Positions 58,327 through 64,000 of a stretch of DNA of 64,000 nucleotides are shown piece by piece. Location: assembly GCA_964627055.1 (NCBI GenBank), contig CAZVGV010000003.1:20828-84827 (forward strand). Direction: 5' to 3'. A model generated the notes under the pieces. It had not been told where the DNA came from. It saw only the letters and a list, made by a program, of their open reading frames with translations, and did no database searches. The stretch is from JBBTQS01 sp964627055 (GTDB lineage: Bacteria; Patescibacteriota; Patescibacteriia; Magasanikbacterales; JBBTQS01). The position numbers and the translations under genes were made by a program. The stretch's first letter is position 1; the number at the start of each line of letters is the position of its first letter.

Positions 58327-58401
58327 TGGTGGGTCGGGAGGGGATTGAACCCTCGACCGTTGGCTTAAAAGGCCACTGCTCTACCACTGAGCTACCGACC
58401 C
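58327..58401 (-). tRNA. tRNA-Lys (anticodon UUU), CCA encoded
   Basis: Minus-strand cloverleaf: acceptor GGGTCGG/CCGACCC, D arm GCTC-AGTGGTAGA-GC, anticodon arm with loop CTTTTAA (anticodon TTT), T arm GAGGG-TTCAATC-CCCTC, discriminator A and a genomically encoded CCA (58329-58327). Confidence 0.95.
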
Positions 58402-58455
58402 GATGAGTGTCGCCGATATGCTATACTATCTCCAGTCAAATTACAAGCCCTGCGC

Positions 58456-61074
58456 ATGGCGATCCAGCATTTTCCTCAGGCATATTACACGGCCGGGAAA
58501 CGAGTTCTAGAGGAACTTCGTGTTTCTTTGCGTTCGGGGTTGACTTCGAAAGAAGCGCAGGAGCGGTTTGAGCGATTCGGCCCCAACTCACTCGAACAAG
58601 AACGTGCACGTATTCGTCGCATTCGCATCTTCTTGAGACAGTGGAAAAGCCCATTGCTCTACCTTCTCCTCATTGCAGGTGCGGTTGCGTTCGCGCTGCA
58701 CGAATATACCAACGCGATTGTGGTGGTGTGTACCGCACTTATCAATGCAGCAATTGGGTATGCACAAGAGTACAAGGTAGAAAAGTCATTGACCGCGCTT
58801 GCTGAATATGTACCGCAGTATGCACGTGTGACGCGTGGTGGTAAATCATTTGAAATTCCTGCGGCAGAGGTAGTGCCTGGTGATATTGTGCAGGTGATGG
58901 AAGGAACACTCGTGCCGGCTGATGTGCGTCTGTTGGAGTGTGAAGGGCTTGTTGTCGATGAACATGTGCTCACAGGTGAGTCTGAGTCTGTAGCGAAGCA
59001 TACACGTGTTGTGCCGCAGCACGTGAGTATTGGTGATCGCAAGAATATGGTGTGGAGCGGCACTGCTGTGGTGAGTGGGAAGGCGACAGGTGTTGTCGTT
59101 GCAACCGGCATTGCGACGCAGATGGGCAGTATTGCGCATTTGCTCGCAAAGACTGACGAACCTCTCACGCCACTGCAACAGCAAATTGCTGCACTGGGCC
59201 GGTGGATTGTGGTGCTGGTGGGGGTGATGACCGGGCTTATTTTTGTGGTGGGCCTGTTACAAGATAGAGTGTGGAATGAAATTTTTCTGCTTGCGATCGC
59301 GGTAGGAGTAGCAGCAATTCCTGAGGGGTTGGTGGTAACACTCACGGTCCTGCTTACGATTGGAATGGAACGCATGCTCATGCAAAGCGCGTTGCCACGT
59401 CGACTGATTGCGGCAGAGACGTTTGGTTCCGTGAGTGTGATTTGTGCAGACAAAACAGGGACAATCACTGAGGGTCGAATGCGTGTGCAAGAAGCGCGAA
59501 CACGCGCAGAGATAACCGGGAAGAATCTGGATGAACAACAAGCGCAACGCGAACTCATGCAGGTGATTACGATCTTGTGTTCAGAAGCTGAATGTATTCC
59601 AGGAGTGACTGTGGCGGATCATTCGTATCGTGGTGAGCCGACAGAGACTGCGTTGCTGCGGCATGCGGTAGAGGCTGGGACTGATCCTGATACAATCTTA
59701 TCGGGATTTACTCGAATTGCCACACTTCCATTTGATACAACCCGACGTACGATGGCGACCATGCACACGACCGTGGATGCGATGCAGCTTGTGTGCGTGA
59801 AGGGTGCGCCTGAAGTGCTTATCGCACGTGCTGATCGTGCGATGCATGCAGCGGTTGCGCGAATGGCAGGTGATGGATTGCGTGTGTTGGCGTGTGCCTT
59901 TTTGCAGGTACCAGCAGGAACAGCGCTCACCGAATCTGTAGTGGCACAGGCGCATGTCGTGGGTATCTTTGGTATTGCTGATCCCATTCGAGATGGGGTT
60001 GCAGAAATTATTTCGCGTGCAGAGCATGCAGGTGTTCGAACGGTCATGATTACAGGTGATCATGTGGCAACTGCACGCGCTATTGCGGCAAAAATTGGGT
60101 TGCCAACAGATGAGAACGCAGTTTGCACAGGAGCGGCATTGGATGCGTGTACGGGGAAGGAGCGCGCAGCACTGATACGAGCATGTCGTGTGTTCGCACG
60201 CGTAGAGCCACGACACAAGTTGCTGATTGTACAGGAGCTCCAGGAAGCAGGTGATGTCGTTGCGATGACCGGTGATGGCGTCAACGACGCGCCGGCTATC
60301 AAGGCTGCTGATATTGGGATTGCATTGGGATCTGGTGTTCCAGTTGCCAAGAGTGTTGCTGATGTCGTATTGCTTAATGACTCCTTGCGTACAATTGTGA
60401 CAGGGATAGAGGAGGGGCGGTCTATTTTCCTTAATATTCGCAAAGTGGTGCTGTATCTCATGAGTAACATGTTCACTGCTGTGCTACTCATTGCAGGAAG
60501 TCTCTTGCTCTTCTTGCCATTACCGCTTACCGCAGTTCAGATTATTTGGATCAACCTGATCACGGACGTATTCCCTGCAATTGCACTTGCGTTCGACCCA
60601 AGCGACCCAAGTGTGATGGATCGCCCGCCACGTAAACGTCGAACGCCAATCCTATCGGTTTCGATGAAGACCATGATTTTCCTGGTGAGTATCTTCGCTG
60701 ATGTGTTGCTGCTGCTCTTCTACGTCAGTATTCAGTCGACCAATCTTTCGGTGCCATATATGCAGACCATGATGTATGCATCTGTGGGTCTGTCGAGCGT
60801 GTTCTATATTCTTGCTGTGCGGAGATTGGATCAAAGCAAGTCTGTTGGGTTTTGGAGAAATCGGGTGCTGATGGTTGCAATGGTGTTCGCTGTATTTTCC
60901 ATTGTTGCTTCGATTCACGTGCCGTTCTTGCAACCGATTCTCTCGACGGTACCCCTTGCGAGCATGGAGTGGGTGATGGTGGTGCTGCTTGCACTTGGTA
61001 AGTTTACCCTCATGCGCATGGTACAATATGGCTTTCACCTCTATGAACGTCGATCACTACGTACAACTCAATGA
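58456..61074 (+). CDS. P-type cation-transporting ATPase (P2-type, Ca2+-pump-like)
   Basis: An 872-residue ion pump. N-terminal cation-ATPase domain (GLTSKEAQERFERFGPNSLEQ), actuator with HVLTGESESVAKH (TGES), span 4 AAIPEGLVVTLTVLL, phosphorylation site CADKTGTITEG (Asp near 332), nucleotide-binding domain KGAPEVLIAR, hinge MTGDGVNDAPAIKAADIGIA, span 6 QIIWINLITDVFPAIALAFDP, and four more C-terminal spans. The PEGL and N..TD motifs place it with P2A/P2B-like pumps; calcium or manganese export is likely but not proven. A TATACT box lies at 58422-58427. Its last 32 bases overlap the PH-domain gene. Confidence 0.93.
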   Translation: MAIQHFPQAYYTAGKRVLEELRVSLRSGLTSKEAQERFERFGPNSLEQERARIRRIRIFLRQWKSPLLYLLLIAGAVAFALHEYTNAIVVVCTALINAAIGYAQEYKVEKSLTALAEYVPQYARVTRGGKSFEIPAAEVVPGDIVQVMEGTLVPADVRLLECEGLVVDEHVLTGESESVAKHTRVVPQHVSIGDRKNMVWSGTAVVSGKATGVVVATGIATQMGSIAHLLAKTDEPLTPLQQQIAALGRWIVVLVGVMTGLIFVVGLLQDRVWNEIFLLAIAVGVAAIPEGLVVTLTVLLTIGMERMLMQSALPRRLIAAETFGSVSVICADKTGTITEGRMRVQEARTRAEITGKNLDEQQAQRELMQVITILCSEAECIPGVTVADHSYRGEPTETALLRHAVEAGTDPDTILSGFTRIATLPFDTTRRTMATMHTTVDAMQLVCVKGAPEVLIARADRAMHAAVARMAGDGLRVLACAFLQVPAGTALTESVVAQAHVVGIFGIADPIRDGVAEIISRAEHAGVRTVMITGDHVATARAIAAKIGLPTDENAVCTGAALDACTGKERAALIRACRVFARVEPRHKLLIVQELQEAGDVVAMTGDGVNDAPAIKAADIGIALGSGVPVAKSVADVVLLNDSLRTIVTGIEEGRSIFLNIRKVVLYLMSNMFTAVLLIAGSLLLFLPLPLTAVQIIWINLITDVFPAIALAFDPSDPSVMDRPPRKRRTPILSVSMKTMIFLVSIFADVLLLLFYVSIQSTNLSVPYMQTMMYASVGLSSVFYILAVRRLDQSKSVGFWRNRVLMVAMVFAVFSIVASIHVPFLQPILSTVPLASMEWVMVVLLALGKFTLMRMVQYGFHLYERRSLRTTQ

Positions 61075-61705
61075 CCACGAAAAAATCGTTCTCGTGGTCC
61101 GTCGCTATGGACTAACCTACGCACTACCGATTCTCGGAGTTGCTCTCTTGCTTCTTGGTCCGTTCTTTTTGTTGATTCCTCTTTTGTCGCTTGGATTGTT
61201 TGGCAAAATAGTAATTACGATTTCGCTCGTCCTGGGAGTGTTTTATGGAACGCGCATGTGGTTCGTGCGGCAGCGTGATTGCCTGATCGTCACATCGCAT
61301 CGTGTGGTGGATGTGCACCAGCAAGGATTCACACAGCGTACGATTTCTGAAGCATCCTATGAACGTATTTCTGATGTCTCCCATGTGGTGAAGGGGCCGC
61401 TACGCATTCTCCTGAACTACGGCACGCTCCGTGTGACCTGTGGTGATGGAGCTGTGGTGCTCACTATGGATTATGTGAAAGATCCGAAGGCGGTTCATCA
61501 CACCATCAGCGAGATTATGGGTCGATCACTGCGAGGAATGATGCCGCGACACGATGCAATATCGTTGGAGAGCGAACTTGAAATCATGTCTGAGCAGGAA
61601 TTGCAGCGCGTCGCGCAACAGATCATTGATCGACTGGGCGCGGCCAATGCAGCGCGACGCGAAGGTACAGAGGAGAAGCCGCGCAAGCTGCGCAAGCGAG
61701 CGTAG
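61043..61705 (+). CDS. Membrane protein with bacterial PH domain (YdbS/bPH2-like)
   Basis: A 220-residue protein starting MNVDHYVQLNDHEKIVLVVRR, two spans (ALPILGVALLLLGPFFLLIPL; IVITISLVLGVFYGTRM), then a bPH2-type domain (RDCLIVTSHRVVDVHQQGFTQRTISEASYERISDVSH, TLRVTCGDG) and a C-terminal helical tail with EELQ/RR repeats. A TACAAT box at 61022-61027 sits before it, inside the ATPase gene. PH-domain family function in bacteria is unclear. An in-frame ATG at 61028 directly touches the -10 box and is less likely. Confidence 0.85.
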   Translation: MNVDHYVQLNDHEKIVLVVRRYGLTYALPILGVALLLLGPFFLLIPLLSLGLFGKIVITISLVLGVFYGTRMWFVRQRDCLIVTSHRVVDVHQQGFTQRTISEASYERISDVSHVVKGPLRILLNYGTLRVTCGDGAVVLTMDYVKDPKAVHHTISEIMGRSLRGMMPRHDAISLESELEIMSEQELQRVAQQIIDRLGAANAARREGTEEKPRKLRKRA

Positions 61706-61717
61706 TCATGGTATACT
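61689..61717 (+). promoter_or_regulatory. Promoter for 61725-62114 (leaderless type)
   Basis: Good TATACT (61712-61717) with a weak TGCGCA at 17 bp; the ATG comes 7 bases after the -10 box. Confidence 0.5.
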
Positions 61718-61724
61718 AGGGCAC

Positions 61725-62114
61725 ATGAAACCATCTGGACTTTCAACTCGGCGTCCGACTCAGCCGTTTTTCCGTTCAAAAACGCTCTTGGTGCTTGCGT
61801 GCATCGTGCTTGTGTTGCTGACTATTGCCTTCGCACGAGCCTATATGCGAGAATACGCGAGCCGGCAGGAAATTGCCCAACTGGAAGCAGAAGCGGCGCG
61901 GCTCAAAGGTGAACAAGTGCAATTACTGGAGCTGCTTTCGTATGTGCAGACAGATGCATATGTGGAAGAGACAGCTCGAGAGAAATTGCACTTCAAAAAG
62001 CCCGGAGAGGAAGTGGTGGTATTCACCGCGCCTACAAGCACGCTGCGCTATCAGCCTCCAGAGCACAAACACCCAATACAAAAGTGGGTTGAATATTTCT
62101 TCAATCCGTCATAA
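61725..62114 (+). CDS. FtsB/DivIC-like septum formation initiator
   Basis: A 129-residue bitopic protein: cytoplasmic N-terminus, one span (LLVLACIVLVLLTIAFARAY), then a coiled coil (REYASRQEIAQLEAEAARLKGEQVQLLELLSYVQ) and the family-typical DAYVEETAREKLHFKKPGEEVVVF segment. FtsB/DivIC bridges FtsL and FtsW/FtsI at the division site; the partner FtsL-like gene is at 16500. The start is set by a -10 box 7 bases upstream. Followed after 9 bases by the parvulin gene. Confidence 0.88.
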   Translation: MKPSGLSTRRPTQPFFRSKTLLVLACIVLVLLTIAFARAYMREYASRQEIAQLEAEAARLKGEQVQLLELLSYVQTDAYVEETAREKLHFKKPGEEVVVFTAPTSTLRYQPPEHKHPIQKWVEYFFNPS

Positions 62115-62123
62115 CGAAATAGT

Positions 62124-63131
62124 ATGGAAGATGTCCGTGAAAACGAAACAGCCGTAGAAGCGCAGAACCAAGAGATGCAGGTGATGGAGCATGAACCAAC
62201 TCCTGGTACGCCACCGCGGCAACCAGTTGACGTGCGTAGCATGCGACGAGGGTTGTATTCAGCACTCGGTGGCGTGGCTGTCGTGGTGCTTGTGCTATTT
62301 TTTTATGGGGTATACGGACCGGGATGGCAGAGCGCATTGATTACCAAGCCAGCAACTCTCTTGCACCTGCCTGTTGCCTCAGTGGGAGATACGACTATTA
62401 GTTATGGTCGCTTGCAGGAATATATCGGATTGATTCAGGGCTTCCGTGCGATGGATATCAAGTCTGGCGCTGCGGCTCCAGCAGTGGTGTCTCGCGCGCA
62501 GGATGTCGAGACGGCGTTGCAGCGGTTCCGTGAAATGGAGGTCTTGAACCAATTAGCAGAGGAGTACCGTGTGACGGTAGAACCAAACACGGCATGGGCG
62601 ACGTATGAGTCGCGTGGCGTTCCATTGCCAACGGATGCTGATCTTGCAACTGTTGGTACGAATCGTGAGCGGTTCCAGGAAATTATCTTGACGCCGGTGC
62701 TTCTCGCAGAGAAGGTTGGAGCAGCAATTGCTGCGGATCCACAGTATATGGATGCAGCAACAACGAAGATCAATGAGGTGTACGATCGTGTAACTACAAA
62801 GAAGGAAGATTTTGCCGCTGTGGCGAAGGAAGTGAGCGACGATACTGGCTCTGCTGCAAATGGTGGTGATTTGGATTGGTTCGGTAAAGGTGCAATGGTG
62901 GAGGAGTTCGAGAAGGCAGCATTCAGTCTCAAGAAGGGTGAGATTAGTAAGCCTGTGCAGTCACCGTATGGTCAGCATATTATCCAGGTGACAGATATTC
63001 GAAAGAATTCGAAGACGAAGGCTCCTGAGGTACGTGCACGTCATATCCTCGTTGCATTCCCATCACTCAATGAAATCGCGTCTCAGAAAGAGAAGTTTGT
63101 TGCTGTTGACTCGTACGTCAATTGGCGCTAA
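62124..63131 (+). CDS. Membrane-anchored parvulin-type peptidyl-prolyl isomerase (PrsA/SurA-like)
   Basis: A 335-residue folding factor outside the membrane. After a hydrophilic head and one span (LYSALGGVAVVVLVLFFYGVYG) comes a SurA-N-like helical domain (VGDTTISYGRLQEYIGLIQ...), then a parvulin domain with FAAVAKEVSDDTGSAANGGDLDWFGKGAMVEEFEKAAFSLKKGEISKPVQSPYGQHIIQV. The last 40 residues (RARHILVAFPSLNEI) look like the start of a second parvulin copy that is cut short. No Shine-Dalgarno site. Probably co-transcribed with the FtsB-like gene. Confidence 0.9.
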   Translation: MEDVRENETAVEAQNQEMQVMEHEPTPGTPPRQPVDVRSMRRGLYSALGGVAVVVLVLFFYGVYGPGWQSALITKPATLLHLPVASVGDTTISYGRLQEYIGLIQGFRAMDIKSGAAAPAVVSRAQDVETALQRFREMEVLNQLAEEYRVTVEPNTAWATYESRGVPLPTDADLATVGTNRERFQEIILTPVLLAEKVGAAIAADPQYMDAATTKINEVYDRVTTKKEDFAAVAKEVSDDTGSAANGGDLDWFGKGAMVEEFEKAAFSLKKGEISKPVQSPYGQHIIQVTDIRKNSKTKAPEVRARHILVAFPSLNEIASQKEKFVAVDSYVNWR

Positions 63132-63173
63132 AACAAGTACATTGCGGCGTTGACTCGCTCGAGTCGCGCCACT

Positions 63174-63244
63174 GCGGGATTAGTACAATGGTAGTATGCT
63201 TGCTTCCCAAGCAAGAGACGCGAGTCCGATTCTCGTATCCCGCT
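63174..63244 (+). tRNA. tRNA-Gly (anticodon CCC), CCA not encoded
   Basis: Acceptor GCGGGAT/ATCCCGC, D arm GTAC-AATGGTA-GTAT, anticodon arm CTTGC-TTCCCAA-GCAAG (anticodon CCC), T arm GCGAG-TCCGATT-CTCGT, discriminator T as usual for bacterial tRNA-Gly. The 3' flank reads CCGCC, so CCA must be added post-transcriptionally. The T loop has TCC in place of TTC. Confidence 0.93.
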
Positions 63245-63245
63245 C

Positions 63246-63398
63246 CGCCTTTCCTCTTATTTGCTAGGAGTACGAAGTCCCCAACCTTCTCAGGTTTGGG
63301 GCTTCTCTATCTCGGCGTGGCAGAGATGCAGATGGTGTGTACATGTGCCTCCGCTGCCAGCACCTTCGATGACCTCCTAGCAAATAAGAGGAAAGGCG
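63246..63398. repeat. Perfect 25-bp inverted repeat with 103-bp centre, next to tRNA-Gly
   Basis: Arms 63246-63270 and 63374-63398 are exact reverse complements (outer end CGCCTTTCCTC, inner end TTGCTAGGAG). The centre contains CCCCAACC-TTCTCA-GGTTTGGGG (63279-63301) and a GGCAG/CTGCC pair. The left arm begins two bases after the tRNA. Total 153 bp. It could be a MITE-like element, a foldback RNA gene, or a processing/termination structure of the tRNA. No target-site duplication is evident. Confidence 0.75.
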
Positions 63399-63419
63399 CA
63401 AAATAGTACTACATACGGT

Positions 63420-63851
63420 ATGCCAACCAAACAATTTTTTGCTCAGAAGGCGTTCATTGTCCACGATCGTTCACTGCTCCTTGTGCGCAAGAGTGCTGAT
63501 GATCCTGATCAAGCGGGGAAGTGGGAGGTGCCCGGTGGACGGATGGAATTTGGTGAAGAGGTGGATGCGCACATCCGGCGTGAAGTTCGTGAAGAGGTGG
63601 GACTAGAGATTACACCCGGGCAGCCGTTTGCGATTTGGCAGTGGCAGATGGAGCGTGGTGAGACGCAGATGCAGGTGATTGCCGTTGCTCGAGTATGCAC
63701 AACTGCAGACCCGACTGCAGTGGATGCGTCGCAGCGCGTCTCAGATGATTATCTTGCCGAGACGGCGTGGGTGAAGTTCGAGGATGTTCTGTCCTATGAT
63801 CTCATTCCTAATTTGCGACCAGTGGTAGCACGATTTTTGCAGCTGACATAG
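63420..63851 (+). CDS. Nudix hydrolase
   Basis: A 143-residue Nudix-fold protein that would hydrolyse a nucleoside diphosphate linked to some moiety. The Nudix box reads GGRMEFGEEVDAHIRREVREEVGLEI (G-x5-E-x7-REVxEExG, complete), and KWEVPGG precedes it. Substrate cannot be inferred; a housecleaning or sugar-nucleotide role is possible. It begins 21 bases after the inverted repeat; no clear Shine-Dalgarno site. Confidence 0.93.
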   Translation: MPTKQFFAQKAFIVHDRSLLLVRKSADDPDQAGKWEVPGGRMEFGEEVDAHIRREVREEVGLEITPGQPFAIWQWQMERGETQMQVIAVARVCTTADPTAVDASQRVSDDYLAETAWVKFEDVLSYDLIPNLRPVVARFLQLT

Positions 63852-63903
63852 AATGAAGAGGCCACGTGGTGTTCAGCTCAGTCATGTATTGAGGAGATGA
63901 TGC

Positions 63904-64000
63904 ATGAGTGAAAAACCGACCAAGATTGGGTCGCAGCCCAAGGGGCTTCTCGAATCCCTGGGCTGTACGACATCGGAGGAGGTCATCAACGGAAACCGAT
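63904..64000 (+). CDS. Unknown protein, N-terminal fragment cut by window edge
   Basis: An ATG after GAGGAGATGATGC opens a frame that runs to the edge (MSEKPTKIGSQPKGLLESLG...). Only 32 residues are visible, hydrophilic, without a signal peptide. The GAGGAG site and C/G-ending codons match the stand-alone gene class in this window. An in-frame ATG one codon upstream (63901) is not present; the one at 63898 is out of position for the ribosome site. Confidence 0.55.
   Translation, partial: MSEKPTKIGSQPKGLLESLGCTTSEEVINGNR

Noticed and set aside
1..64000. CRISPR arrays, insertion sequences, prophage, rRNA genes
   Set aside because: No regularly spaced repeats, transposase or integrase genes, phage genes or rRNA sequence were seen.

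Overview
The window reads as a piece of a Candidate Phyla Radiation (Patescibacteria) genome, most likely of the Parcubacteria type. The reasons are short, streamlined versions of universal genes (UvrA without its insertion domain, UvrC without its C-terminal helix-hairpin-helix part, a lone riboflavin-kinase domain), surface proteins that combine thrombospondin type-3 calcium repeats with a WY-rich repeat, dense head-to-tail packing, and many small unrecognised membrane proteins. TGA is used as a normal stop (for example ftsW), so this is not a code-25 lineage. The assignment is inference; no rRNA is present. The sequence is a draft scaffold: four runs of exactly 10 N interrupt it (17932, 20326, 41109, 58135), and one is preceded by Illumina adapter sequence.

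Layout. 1-7195 (minus): a hydrophobic-anchor protein, murJ, lepA, a secreted sugar-dehydrogenase-like protein, a 33-residue membrane protein and recJ (cut by the edge). 7240-8187: an HExxH protein. 8190-8558 (minus): a promoter- and terminator-bounded structured RNA of unknown family. 8685-15016: uvrB-uvrA-uvrC and a lipoprotein. 15176-21601: mraZ-rsmH-ftsL, then a membrane-anchored ClpC-like ATPase, a WecA/MraY-like transferase and a DUF192 protein. 21638-23497: rplU and two stand-alone unknown genes. 23561-25906 (minus): dnaB, ybaB, recR. 25991-31081: a glycosyltransferase, a second structured RNA, a secreted propeller/TSP3 protein and several stand-alone small or unknown genes. 31210-35294: two divergent polytopic membrane proteins and small partners. 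35309-42594: HIT protein and a dTDP-sugar/glycan operon (rmlB, rmlD-like, four GT2, rmlA). 42603-49429: PEGA/propeller protein, murA, ctp protease, riboflavin kinase domain, era, pyrG. 49628-54539: Cys-cluster protein, rpmA, nfu, mraY-ftsW-murG. 54583-58128: DUF2157 and GDYXXLXY proteins, then a protein joining a sigma region 4-like module to an RNA polymerase alpha-CTD. 58229-64000: tRNA-Lys, a P-type cation ATPase, PH-domain protein, FtsB-like, parvulin, tRNA-Gly with an adjoining 25-bp inverted repeat, a Nudix protein and an unknown partial gene.

Two styles of gene expression stand out. Housekeeping operons mostly lack Shine-Dalgarno sequences, and several first genes begin 6-9 bases after a -10 box, i.e. 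they look leaderless. In contrast, a set of single genes and RNAs scattered through the window have a perfect TTGACA box, exactly 17 bp of spacer, a -10 box, a long leader, usually a strong Shine-Dalgarno site, GC-richer codons and their own terminators. The sigma4/alpha-CTD fusion is itself one of this set and is the best candidate here for a new regulatory system. Cell-envelope construction is the main shared theme of the rest: lipid II synthesis and flipping (murA, mraY, murG, murJ, ftsW), division (mraZ, rsmH, ftsL, ftsB-like), surface glycan synthesis (rml/GT2 genes, WecA-like transferase, polytopic GT-C-like proteins) and envelope proteolysis or folding (Ctp, parvulin, ClpC-like).
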